Assembly: GCF_037975235.1 (NCBI RefSeq)
Contig: NZ_CP150241.1
Location: forward strand, 3,162,001-3,226,000
Length of the DNA: 64,000 nt
Direction of reading: 5' to 3'
Source: Paenibacillus sp. FSL R5-0341
GTDB lineage: Bacteria > Bacillota > Bacilli > Paenibacillales > Paenibacillaceae
Every line of letters begins with the position of its first letter. Within the stretch, counting starts at the first letter, position 1. This document shows positions 8,713 through 17,076 of this stretch, one piece after another. The position numbers and the translations under genes were made by a program. The notes below the pieces were generated by a model. The model did no database searches. It saw nothing but the letters and a program-made list of their open reading frames with translations, and was not told where the DNA came from.

Positions 8713-8988
8713 ATGAGCATCATTCAGATTAACGGAAACGATTTTCACAGCAAGGAAGAGCTTCATCAAAGTCTTCAAAACCAGCTTGAGTTAGATGAGA
8801 GCTATGGAGGCAATTTGGACGCACTATGGGATGTCTTGACTGGCGCTGTAAGCATGCCGCTTACTTTTCAATGGATCGGGTTCGAGAAGAGCAAAGAGAT
8901 TCTTGGAGATTACGCTGACCAAGTCATGGAATTGTTGCGGGAAGTTGAAGCAGAGATCCAAGGATTCACGTTGGAACTATATTATTGA
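8713..8988 (+). CDS. Barstar-family ribonuclease inhibitor
   Basis: 91 residues, close to barstar (90). The inhibitory loop YGGNLDALWDVLTG matches barstar YGENLDALWDCLTG, and D36 and D40 correspond to barstar D35 and D39. The tail REVEAEIQGFTLELYY matches the barstar C-terminus. It has no signal peptide, so it stays in the cytoplasm and protects the cell from unexported RNase. GGAGGG precedes the ATG by seven bases. It is co-transcribed with the nuclease gene, nuclease first. The residue facing barstar Tyr29 appears to be Ser, a difference that may tune partner specificity. Confidence 0.95.
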   Translation: MSIIQINGNDFHSKEELHQSLQNQLELDESYGGNLDALWDVLTGAVSMPLTFQWIGFEKSKEILGDYADQVMELLREVEAEIQGFTLELYY

Positions 8989-9010
8989 AAAGTATTATTG
9001 GGATTATGAG

Positions 9011-9034
9011 GCGATGGGCAACCATCGCTTTTTT
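9011..9034 (+). terminator. Rho-independent terminator of the barnase-barstar operon
   Basis: Stem GCGATGG / CCATCGC with a 4-nt loop and six Ts, 22 bases after the barstar stop. Confidence 0.85.
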
Positions 9035-9181
9035 GGTTTTCCACTACAGTTTGACTGAGACTCATGTCTAGATCATGCTATTTTCATGGCTTAATAATCA
9101 AGGTTGGAGTTAATAGACTTCCTTATACTTTAAGCATGGAATAGGATAGGCAGGATTTTAATCGTTTGTTAACGCTTGGAT

Positions 9182-9196
9182 ATGTAAGCGTATACT
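9182..9196 (+). promoter_or_regulatory. Match to the CcpA cre consensus
   Basis: ATGTAAGCGTATACT fits WTGNAANCGNWNNCW at every position. It overlaps a TATACT that could be a -10 element, 72 bases before the sugar-binding lipoprotein start. This suggests carbon-catabolite repression. The rest of 8989-9267 holds the barstar terminator and no other gene. Confidence 0.6.
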
Positions 9197-9267
9197 ATTC
9201 CGAAGTGAACCATCGTATTGTCTGCATTAGTTAACACGAATAACAACATCTAGGGGGCAGAGAAATA

Positions 9268-10962
9268 ATGAGAGCCGTATCAAAAGTGCTAGGAGCTTGT
9301 CTCGTAACAAGTGTTGTGCTAGTTTCCGCTGGTTGCGGAAATGCTGCAGAGAATTCCGAATCAAATACCAGTGATCCCAACAGTCCGATTACATTTAGCT
9401 TTTTCGGCGCAGATGCAAGTCCCAACTGGAACAAAATGCAAGATGCTGTAGGGAAGAAAATTACGGAAGAAACCGGTGTAAGCATTGATGCAGAATTCGA
9501 TATCTCGAGCGGAGGCGGCAACGACCGTATCTCCCTGATGGCTGCCAGTGGTGATTATCCCGACCTGATCTTCCCCAAAGGCAACTTAACCAGACTCGTT
9601 GATGCTGGTGCAATGGTTGATTTGACGGAGCTGATCGAAGAACATGCCCCCAATTTGAAAAAAATCTACGGTGAGCACTTCAATCGGTTGAAATACAGCA
9701 ATGATGATCCTTCAATCTATTGGATTCCAACCAACGGTGCAATCGATCAAGTTAGCTTCGATGCCACGAACGGTGCGGCTATTCAACATCGTGTAGTCAA
9801 GGAACTCGGGTATCCTGAGATCAAAACCTTAAACGATTTCGAAAATGTGCTACGTGACTTTTACGAGAAGAATCCGACAACAGAAGATGGCCAACCTACA
9901 ATTCCACTGACGCTTAGTGCAGATGGATGGCGGCGAATGATCACGGTTACCGATCCAGCTGCCATGTCTACGGGTGGCCCTGGAGATGGGGAGTATTTCA
10001 TCGATCCTGACACTTACGAGGCTGTTCTCCATTACAAGCGGCCAGAGGAAAAGGAATATTTCCGGTGGTTGAACAAGATGTACAATGAAGGGTTGCTGGA
10101 CAAAGACAGTTTTGTTCAAAAAGATGACCAGTACAAATCGAAAATCGCCAGCGGACGCGTGCTTTCTTTGCTTGATCCAAACTGGGGATTCAGTGATGCG
10201 GAAAATGCGCTGAAAAGTGCAGGGAAAGACGACATGACCTACGGATTCTATCCGGTAACACTGGATGACAGTTTTCAGCGCAAAGACTTCCAAAATATTG
10301 GTTTTGACGGTTATGGCATTGGCATAACGGTCGATTGTGAAGATCCTGTCCGGGCCATCAAATTTTTGGATTGGATGTCTTCCGAAGAAGGGCAAGTATT
10401 GAGAAACTGGGGCGTTGAAGGCGAGCAATATAACGTGGAAGACGGTGTTCGCACCATCCCGGCAGATGTACAGGAACGTAAAAACAAAGACAATAACACA
10501 TTTACCAAAGAAACCGGCGTAGGTTTGTACTACATTTTTGGTGCTCATTACGGAGATGGTGTTAAAGATTCAACGGATAACTACTATACAACCAATTATC
10601 CCGAACAGATTCAGCAAAGTTATTCTGATGAGGAAAAAGAAGCTCTGAAAGGCTATGGCATCACGACCTGGAAGGACTTGTTCCCTTCCGAAGAGGAATT
10701 CCCGGTAAAAGAGTGGGGCGCGGCTTACAATATGCCGATTCCATCTGATAGCGGAGATTATAATGTGGTGTATCAGAAAACACAGGATATTATTCAGAAA
10801 CGGATCGCCGAAGCGATTACATCCTCTCCGAGTGCTTTTGAAGGCATATATGACAATATGATTGCTGAACTTGATAATGCAGGTGCAGTAGGCATGGAAC
10901 AGCAGTATACAGAGTGGATTAAAGATCGCGTTAGACTGTGGACTGGAAAAGAGATCAATTAA
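9268..10962 (+). CDS. LplA-type extracellular solute-binding lipoprotein (orphan)
   Basis: 564 residues. The signal peptide ends LVSAGC with the lipid-modified Cys at about residue 23, so it is anchored outside the membrane. The chain is an ABC importer family-1 sugar-binding protein of the large LplA/YtcQ type and includes DLTELIEEHAPNLKK. It is clearly a paralogue of the protein at 46502, sharing ELIEEHAPNLKK and NPT..DGQPTI. No permease or ATPase gene is next to it, so it must pair with a transporter elsewhere or act in sensing. AGGGGGC precedes the ATG, a cre match lies in the promoter region, and a terminator follows. The ligand is probably an oligosaccharide. Confidence 0.9.
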   Translation: MRAVSKVLGACLVTSVVLVSAGCGNAAENSESNTSDPNSPITFSFFGADASPNWNKMQDAVGKKITEETGVSIDAEFDISSGGGNDRISLMAASGDYPDLIFPKGNLTRLVDAGAMVDLTELIEEHAPNLKKIYGEHFNRLKYSNDDPSIYWIPTNGAIDQVSFDATNGAAIQHRVVKELGYPEIKTLNDFENVLRDFYEKNPTTEDGQPTIPLTLSADGWRRMITVTDPAAMSTGGPGDGEYFIDPDTYEAVLHYKRPEEKEYFRWLNKMYNEGLLDKDSFVQKDDQYKSKIASGRVLSLLDPNWGFSDAENALKSAGKDDMTYGFYPVTLDDSFQRKDFQNIGFDGYGIGITVDCEDPVRAIKFLDWMSSEEGQVLRNWGVEGEQYNVEDGVRTIPADVQERKNKDNNTFTKETGVGLYYIFGAHYGDGVKDSTDNYYTTNYPEQIQQSYSDEEKEALKGYGITTWKDLFPSEEEFPVKEWGAAYNMPIPSDSGDYNVVYQKTQDIIQKRIAEAITSSPSAFEGIYDNMIAELDNAGAVGMEQQYTEWIKDRVRLWTGKEIN

Positions 10963-11017
10963 CTAACAGATATGATCATAATAAACGGATCAGATTCAAC
11001 TCCCGATCCTGTAAAGA

Positions 11018-11052
11018 AAACATCGAGCCATGCAGGATGGCTCGATGTTTTT
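11018..11052. terminator. Bidirectional hairpin terminator
   Basis: A long stem (ACATCGAGCCAT with its complement, 5-nt loop) flanked by A and T tracts, between the convergent binding-protein and AraC genes. Confidence 0.85.
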
Positions 11053-11075
11053 TTTGCTTTCATTGAATAAGCCGG

Positions 11076-11948
11076 TCATGATCTTGGTAATGCCTCCATC
11101 GCATCACGCCGTCGTTTGATATATCTACCCGGGGAGATGCCGACCATTTTGGTAAAACTGCGAATAAAATTGGCATAGTCACTGAATCCCGACTGAAAGC
11201 ACGCATCCGTAATACTCATTCCTTCAGACAGGTGGAATTTGGCCCGTTCAATACGGCGACCCAACATGTAGGACCGGATCGTCAATCCGGTATGTTTCTT
11301 AAATTGGCGGCTAATGTAGGTGCTGTTCATATAGAACTCTTCGGCAAGTTTGCGAAGTGTAATGTCTTGATGTAGATGTATTTCAATATAATCCATGGTT
11401 TCACGAACCAGTTCAGGCATAATGTCATGGGGAACAAAGGAATTGTTATGAAACCAGACGTTAATCATGAGTAATAATTGGGCTACGGCTGCATTTATTT
11501 TGATGTCGGTGCCATAAGTATCAGAAGCAAGCAATTCTTCCAGTTCGTTCGTCCATTGCAGCATCTGTTTCAAGTTATAATCGTCTAAATGTACGATGTT
11601 GCCTGTCCCTTTGGGGCGATGATCAAAACATGATGATAAATTGGTTGATGGTGTAGACAACTGATATAAATATGTTTTTTTGAGATTGATGGTTATTCGT
11701 TCATACTCAGATTCATCCAGAATAAAGGCTCGGTGCATCTCCTCAGGTGACATCACAAGTAGATCCCCCGGCTGCACATGATAGCATCGATTATCTACAT
11801 AGAAATGAACGTTGCCACGAAGAAACAGATAGATCTCATATGCATTATGGCGATGGTAAATGGTATCCAGCTTATACGTAGTTACGCGGTGTAGATACAG
11901 GAATTCAGGCTGGATAGGGTCATAGAAACACTCAGAGGATCCACTCAT
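11076..11948 (-). CDS. AraC-family transcriptional regulator divergent from GH43 genes
   Basis: 290 residues. The N-terminal cupin domain is YHRHNAYEIYLFLRGNVHFY ... VQPGDLLVMSPEEMHR, which binds a small sugar-like ligand in this family. The C-terminal double helix-turn-helix runs ITLRKLAEEFYMNSTYISRQF ... GMSITDACFQSGFSDYANFIR and ends GISPGRYIKRRR. GGGAGGTG precedes the start. It is transcribed away from the two GH43 genes, and two ACGCAAT half-sites 21 bp apart lie between them, the usual AraC geometry. It probably activates the GH43 operon in response to xylo- or arabino-oligosaccharide, but the ligand is inferred from context. Confidence 0.9.
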   Translation of the reverse strand: MSGSSECFYDPIQPEFLYLHRVTTYKLDTIYHRHNAYEIYLFLRGNVHFYVDNRCYHVQPGDLLVMSPEEMHRAFILDESEYERITINLKKTYLYQLSTPSTNLSSCFDHRPKGTGNIVHLDDYNLKQMLQWTNELEELLASDTYGTDIKINAAVAQLLLMINVWFHNNSFVPHDIMPELVRETMDYIEIHLHQDITLRKLAEEFYMNSTYISRQFKKHTGLTIRSYMLGRRIERAKFHLSEGMSITDACFQSGFSDYANFIRSFTKMVGISPGRYIKRRRDAMEALPRS

Positions 11949-11964
11949 GAAGCACCTCCCGTCA

Positions 11965-11996
11965 TTTCACGCAATAAATAGAGCGCTTTACGCAAT
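11965..11996. promoter_or_regulatory. Direct repeat TTxACGCAAT, probable AraC half-sites
   Basis: TTCACGCAAT (ending 11975) and TTTACGCAAT (ending 11996) are direct repeats with a 21-bp period, two helical turns, as AraC-type proteins require. They lie just upstream of the AraC gene, in the shared intergenic region with GH43. Confidence 0.5.
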
Positions 11997-12052
11997 GAAA
12001 TTGTATTCAGCTTACCTTAAAATGTAATCATCCTATCATGATACCTTTTGTA

Positions 12053-12067
12053 TTGCAAACGCTTTCG
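12053..12067 (+). promoter_or_regulatory. Near-match to cre
   Basis: TTGCAAACGCTTTCG fits the cre consensus at 14 of 15 positions (last base G instead of A/T). It lies 43 bases before the first GH43 gene. Confidence 0.45.
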
Positions 12068-12109
12068 GAGTAATGTGAAGATTAATACGTTTACAGGGGG
12101 ATTCTTTCG

Positions 12110-13639
12110 ATGAATCATAATTCTACATCACATGCTAATGTGCAAAAGCAAGACCCGTCAGCCAATCTGAAGAGTGTTAGAGGAGAGATTGGAAAGCTTC
12201 ATCCCAACGGTAACCCTCTGATGGCCCACAAATTCGGAGCCGATCCCTATGCTTTGGTATTTAACAATCGAGTCTACTTATATATGACTAGCGATAAGCT
12301 GGAATATGATCAGGATGGTCTTCCTCAGAAAAACAGTTATAGTTCAATCAATCGGATTACGGTGATTTCTTCAGATGATTTGGTCAATTGGACGGATCAT
12401 GGCGAGATTAGAGTTGCTGGACCTCAAGGTGCTGCGACATGGGCTTCGCAATCCTGGGCCCCGGCCGCTGCTCATCGAATTATTGAAGGTAAAGACCGCT
12501 TCTTTTTATATTTCGCAAATAATGCCAGTGGAATCGGTGTATTGTCCGCACCAACACCTGTAGGTCCATGGGTAGATCCTATAGGAAAAGCACTCATTAC
12601 AAGAGAGACTTCGGGAGTAGAAGAAGTGACCTGGTTATTCGATCCTGCTGTGTTCGTAGATGACGATCACCAAGCCTACATATACTTCGGTGGTGGTATT
12701 CCAGAGGGGAAGGCCGAGAGACCGGACACGGCAAGAGTGATGCGATTGGGAGATGATATGATCAGCGTTGTTGGCAAAGCAAAGGTCATCCCGGCGCCAT
12801 ATATGTTTGAGGATTCAGGAATACATAAATATAATAATATGTACTACTATACGTATTGCTCCAATTTTGACGAGGGTGATCGGCTAGAGGGAGATCCACC
12901 ACCCGGTGAAATCGCATATATGACTAGCGTTCAGCCAATGGGACCATGGACATATCAGGGAACGTTGCTTCAGAATCCGGGTCACTTTTTTGATGTTGGC
13001 GGCAACAACCATCATGCTATATTCCAACTGGCGGATCAGTGGTACATTGCCTACCATGCCCAGACGTTGTGCCAAGCCATGAATATACCGGAAGGTTACC
13101 GCTCAACGCATCTCAATCGAGTGGAACATGACGAAACCTCTGGTCGGATCAAGAAGGTGCAAGCAGATTATCAGGGCGTAGATCAGATCAAGTGGTTCGA
13201 TCCCTATCAACAGGTGACTGGTTCGACGATTGGGTGGAGTAGCGGCGTATCAACAGAGCAATGTCTTAACTCGAATGAGACGTCTGCTGAGATGGCAGCA
13301 TCAGATTCGAATGTGATTTCTGCTAAGTTGCAAAGTGACAGTTGGATCGCTATATCGAACGTCGACTTTGGTAGTGAGGGACCTACAATCTTCAAAGCCC
13401 TTATTTTGAATCAAGCAACCGAAGGTGTGTTAGAGCTTCGGCTTGATCGTTCAGACGGACCGTTAATTGGAGAGCTGATTATCCCTTCCGCGACCGGATC
13501 ACTTCACTGGGTGGAGCTAACAACTGAAGTTACGGGTGCGCAAGGTGAGCATGACTTGTATATTATGTTTAATGGTTCAACAGACAGCTCGACCATCCTA
13601 TTACGAGAATGGAAGTTTAATAGACAAAATGAGGTGTAA
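12110..13639 (+). CDS. GH43 family glycosidase with C-terminal CBM6-like module (intracellular)
   Basis: 509 residues with no signal peptide. A five-bladed GH43 propeller occupies about residues 35-360. The general base Asp is in KFGADPYALV (D45), the pKa-modulating Asp in LFDPAVFVDDD (D178), and the general acid Glu in YMFEDSGIHK (E234). From about residue 375 a beta-rich module resembles CBM6. This layout is shared with arabinoxylan arabinofuranohydrolases (XynD type) and some xylosidases, so it probably removes arabinose or xylose from imported xylo-oligosaccharides. A second GH43 gene starts 7 bases after its stop. A GGGGG precedes the ATG. Specificity within GH43 cannot be fixed from sequence alone. 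Confidence 0.88.
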   Translation: MNHNSTSHANVQKQDPSANLKSVRGEIGKLHPNGNPLMAHKFGADPYALVFNNRVYLYMTSDKLEYDQDGLPQKNSYSSINRITVISSDDLVNWTDHGEIRVAGPQGAATWASQSWAPAAAHRIIEGKDRFFLYFANNASGIGVLSAPTPVGPWVDPIGKALITRETSGVEEVTWLFDPAVFVDDDHQAYIYFGGGIPEGKAERPDTARVMRLGDDMISVVGKAKVIPAPYMFEDSGIHKYNNMYYYTYCSNFDEGDRLEGDPPPGEIAYMTSVQPMGPWTYQGTLLQNPGHFFDVGGNNHHAIFQLADQWYIAYHAQTLCQAMNIPEGYRSTHLNRVEHDETSGRIKKVQADYQGVDQIKWFDPYQQVTGSTIGWSSGVSTEQCLNSNETSAEMAASDSNVISAKLQSDSWIAISNVDFGSEGPTIFKALILNQATEGVLELRLDRSDGPLIGELIIPSATGSLHWVELTTEVTGAQGEHDLYIMFNGSTDSSTILLREWKFNRQNEV

Positions 13640-13646
13640 TTGAAGC

Positions 13647-15188
13647 ATGTATCCGAATCCAATTATTTGGGCCGATTACCCGGATCTTGACGTCATTCGT
13701 GTAGAGGACACATATTATATGGTCAGTACAACTATGCACATGATGCCGGGATGTGTCATTCTGCGTTCATATGATCTCATTCATTGGGAAGTAGCCACCT
13801 ATGTATATGATAGGCTTGACGACACACCAGCCCAGCGGCTGGAGAATGGTCAGCACATTTATAGCAAAGGCATGTGGGCTGCATCCCTTCGTTATCATCA
13901 AGGGATGTTCTATGTGATCTTTGTCGCGAATGATACCCGAAAAACATACTTATACACATCCACCTCCATCTTGGGAGTATGGAAAAAGCAGATCGTAGAA
14001 GGTTTCTACCATGATTGCTCCTTATTTTTCGACGATGATGAACGGATATATCTCGTTTACGGTAATACCGAGATCTATCTGACCGAATTAAGCGCTGATC
14101 TGTCTGGGCCCAAACCTGGTGGATTGCATCGTTTGATCGTAAAAGACGAGCAGCCTTACCACCTTGGTTATGAAGGAGCACATTTCTACAAGATCAATGG
14201 TAAGTATATGGTGTTTCTGATTCATATCACGAAAGCTTCCGGGCGAAGAACACAGGCATTTTACATGGCTGACTCACTTGAAGGTGTCTTCACGGGTGGG
14301 GAAGTATTCAATGATGATATGGGTTATTTCAATTCAGGTATTGCTCAAGGCGGCATCGTGGATACGTCGGATGGGGACTGGTATGCAATGCTTTTTCAGG
14401 ATCATGGGGCTGTTGGCCGCATTCCTGTTTTGGTTCCGCTACATTTTGATCAAAATACTCCGGTATTTGCAAGCAAAGCTCCGAAACAGATTGATATCCC
14501 AAGCACCAGACCTGAGCACCGTTATAACCCGTTGGTAGGCAGCGACCGTTTCAATTATGAAGCTGAAGAAGATGGAAGTGTACGCCTACGCGATTTTTGG
14601 CAATGGAATCATACACCTCATGATGAACTCTGGTCCGTTTCAGAGAAACCGGGAGTTTATCGTGTTCGTACTGGACAGATCAGCCCAAATCTGACGTTTG
14701 CCGTAAACACACTAACCCAGCGTTCCATGGGGCCCGCTTGCGAAGCAACGGTCACGCTGGATGGCAGTCATCTGAAGGATGGAGATTTTGCGGGACTGTG
14801 TTTCCTGATCGGTTCATACGGTATGATCGCTCTTACGAGACAGGAAGGTAAGTTTTACTTGGTCATGCATGCTAGAGATAGTGTAGATTCAACGATATTT
14901 GGTAATCTGATCGATCAGGAGCCTGCTGCTGAACATTCACGTGTTCCGGTATCAGCCCCCGTAGTTAAACTGAAAGCATACGGAAATTTTGAGAACAATC
15001 TGGATGAGTGCTCTTTTGCCTACTTCGATGGAACTGAATGGGTAGAGATAGGGATTGCCCATAAAATGATATATAAACTGGATCATTTTATGGGTTGCCG
15101 GATAGGGTTGTTCCTATATTCAACTGAAATGGTTGGAGGAACAGCTGATTTTTCGAGTTTCGAATATCGCGTGATTCATCCTGATTGA
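13647..15188 (+). CDS. GH43 beta-xylosidase-type glycosidase (intracellular)
   Basis: 513 residues without signal peptide. The catalytic propeller starts NPIIWADYPDLDVIRVEDTYYMVS. Its likely catalytic residues are D13 (base), D123 in FYHDCSLFFDDD and E176 in YEGAHFYK (acid). From about residue 310 there is a beta-sandwich domain of the kind found at the C-terminus of GH43 xylosidases (DFWQWNHTPHDELWSVS). The family cleaves xylose or arabinose from oligosaccharide ends. It lies 7 bases after the first GH43 gene with GAGGTG overlapping that gene's end, so the two are translated from one message. A terminator follows. Confidence 0.9.
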   Translation: MYPNPIIWADYPDLDVIRVEDTYYMVSTTMHMMPGCVILRSYDLIHWEVATYVYDRLDDTPAQRLENGQHIYSKGMWAASLRYHQGMFYVIFVANDTRKTYLYTSTSILGVWKKQIVEGFYHDCSLFFDDDERIYLVYGNTEIYLTELSADLSGPKPGGLHRLIVKDEQPYHLGYEGAHFYKINGKYMVFLIHITKASGRRTQAFYMADSLEGVFTGGEVFNDDMGYFNSGIAQGGIVDTSDGDWYAMLFQDHGAVGRIPVLVPLHFDQNTPVFASKAPKQIDIPSTRPEHRYNPLVGSDRFNYEAEEDGSVRLRDFWQWNHTPHDELWSVSEKPGVYRVRTGQISPNLTFAVNTLTQRSMGPACEATVTLDGSHLKDGDFAGLCFLIGSYGMIALTRQEGKFYLVMHARDSVDSTIFGNLIDQEPAAEHSRVPVSAPVVKLKAYGNFENNLDECSFAYFDGTEWVEIGIAHKMIYKLDHFMGCRIGLFLYSTEMVGGTADFSSFEYRVIHPD

Positions 15189-15217
15189 GCACAATGATGA
15201 GAACAGTGAGAATTTGT

Positions 15218-15241
15218 AAAAGCCGCCGAACAGCGGCTTTT
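15218..15241 (+). terminator. Hairpin terminator after the GH43 pair
   Basis: Stem AAAAGCCGC / GCGGCTTTT with a 6-nt loop, 29 bases after the stop. The T tract is short. Confidence 0.7.
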
Positions 15242-15334
15242 CGTATTCAATGGGTATAAGTTGTTGTACAATGATATGGATTCAAATCGACAGAGAGAAG
15301 AGAGATGTTCAAACCGAACTGGGGGCATGTCATC

Positions 15335-17014
15335 ATGTATAAGAGATGTCTGGACATAACAAGATGGACCTTCATTCTGTTTCTTGCTGTGTCCATACCA
15401 GCAGGTCATACCGAAGGGAACTCCAAACAATATCATCCGCAGCCAGATGGGCAGCAGATTCAACTTCCCTCTACGATTGAGAGGTATTCTCCTCCCATAG
15501 AGGTCTCTTTTGTCAGGGAAACTGGAGATGACCTTGAGCGAATGATTAACCAGTTGCCTGGTGAGACGATGCTGGATAATCGTTGGACTCGTTTGTACGA
15601 GAAAGAACTAGGTATTCAAATTCATTATGACTGGATTGCGAACGGGGATGTGTACAGTCAGAAGCTGGGTGTATCCCTCGCTGCAGGACGTTTCCCGGAT
15701 ATGGTCAAAGTGAATCCATATCAACTTAGACAACTAAGCAATGCTGGAATGATCGAAGATTTAACCGATGTGTACCAAGAGTACGCTTCCCCACTAACAA
15801 AGCGTATTTTGGAGGCGGAGGGAAGAGGAGCATTCGACGCGGCAACCATTGACGGCAAACTTATGGCGATTCCCGAATCATCTTCCTCCATTGAGACTGC
15901 GCAGTACCTGTGGATTAGAACCGATTGGTTGGAGCATCTGGGGCTACGGCCGCCTGAAACGCTGGAAGATGTGCTTCAAATATCGAAAGCGTTTACACAG
16001 AGAGATCCCGACGGGAACGGAGAGCAGAATACGTACGGACTGGCTCTAACGAATCATTTATGGGATCCCGTTATGGGAGCTGCTGGATTCATGTCCGGAT
16101 ATGGTGCCTTCCCTAATATATGGGTCAAAGATGCAGAAGGAAACCTCACTTATGGAGGCATACAGCCTGAAGTTCGCGAGGCGCTGCAAGTATTGCAAAC
16201 GATGTATCTCGAAGGCCAATTTGATCCAGATTTTGGTTACAAAAGTGGCAGCAAGGCGTTTCGTATGGTTCAGGATGGGAGAATAGGGATGCTCTACGGC
16301 GAACAGTGGACATCCTTTATGCTTCAGACTACACGGGCTACAGATACAGATGTAGAATGGCAGGCATATCCAATTGCTGCGAAGTCAGGCAGAGACCTGA
16401 AGGTACCTCTCCGTTCTAACACAGGGCAATACTTTGCTGTAAAAAAAGGGTTCTCTAACCCGGAAGTTGTCGTTAAGCTCATGAATCTGCATCTCGAAAC
16501 GAACTGGGGGGATGAGGCAGAGTACGAAACCTATTACAATGATGATTCCCGAGCCGTGTGGATGCTCTCACCGGTTACGCCTTTTCCCGGTAATAAAAAT
16601 ATAGATGCCTACAAACAAATCCGTGATGCCAGAAGCACAGGAGACTTCTCTGTTCTCCAGAATGAAGCTCTCGCCATTCACAAACGAATTGCAGCCTATG
16701 AATCGGAAGGTGTGGATAGCGGCTGGGGTTGGAAACAAACCTATGGACCTTCGGGTGCCTTTAGCATTGCAGATTCATATGAGAAAAACGGCCAACTTCT
16801 CTATGATGAGTTCACGGGCGGTATTACGGACACGATGGTTGATCGACAGATTATTCTTCGGGATCTTCAGCTTGAAGCTTATATGAACATTATTCTCGGT
16901 AAGCCAATAGATGAGTTTGATCGATTTGTAGAGAACTGGCGCAAGCTGGGTGGAGATCAGATTACATCGGAAGTTAACGCGTGGTATACAACCAACAAGC
17001 CAAAAGAGCACTAA
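15335..17014 (+). CDS. Extracellular solute-binding protein without lipobox, next to YesM/YesN kinase pair
   Basis: About 559 residues. It belongs to the same large sugar-binding family as the LplA-type lipoproteins (DWIANGDVYSQKLGVSLAAG, IRTDWLEHLGLRPPETLEDV). The N-terminus has a hydrophobic stretch (WTFILFLAVSIPA) but no Cys at its end, so it is either cleaved and released or stays as a membrane-anchored protein. The ATG at 15335 has GGGGG nine bases upstream. The ATG at 15305 has a poor ribosome site. No permeases are adjacent, and a histidine kinase and response regulator follow directly. By analogy with the XylFII-LytS-YesN system it may be a sensing partner rather than an importer subunit. 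Confidence 0.85.
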   Translation: MYKRCLDITRWTFILFLAVSIPAGHTEGNSKQYHPQPDGQQIQLPSTIERYSPPIEVSFVRETGDDLERMINQLPGETMLDNRWTRLYEKELGIQIHYDWIANGDVYSQKLGVSLAAGRFPDMVKVNPYQLRQLSNAGMIEDLTDVYQEYASPLTKRILEAEGRGAFDAATIDGKLMAIPESSSSIETAQYLWIRTDWLEHLGLRPPETLEDVLQISKAFTQRDPDGNGEQNTYGLALTNHLWDPVMGAAGFMSGYGAFPNIWVKDAEGNLTYGGIQPEVREALQVLQTMYLEGQFDPDFGYKSGSKAFRMVQDGRIGMLYGEQWTSFMLQTTRATDTDVEWQAYPIAAKSGRDLKVPLRSNTGQYFAVKKGFSNPEVVVKLMNLHLETNWGDEAEYETYYNDDSRAVWMLSPVTPFPGNKNIDAYKQIRDARSTGDFSVLQNEALAIHKRIAAYESEGVDSGWGWKQTYGPSGAFSIADSYEKNGQLLYDEFTGGITDTMVDRQIILRDLQLEAYMNIILGKPIDEFDRFVENWRKLGGDQITSEVNAWYTTNKPKEH

Positions 17015-17076
17015 CGTTCTCATTCACTTTACTCATATAAGGAACTAATTTAGCTTTTGGCATTGGAGGTGATGTA

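Noticed and set aside
9850-10548. Minus-strand ORF of 232 residues inside the binding-protein gene
   Set aside because: Shadow of the plus-strand lipoprotein gene, with random-looking composition.
15305-15334. ATG at 15305 for the lipobox-less binding protein
   Set aside because: Its ribosome site is poor. ATG 15335 has GGGGG nine bases upstream and gives a normal signal sequence.
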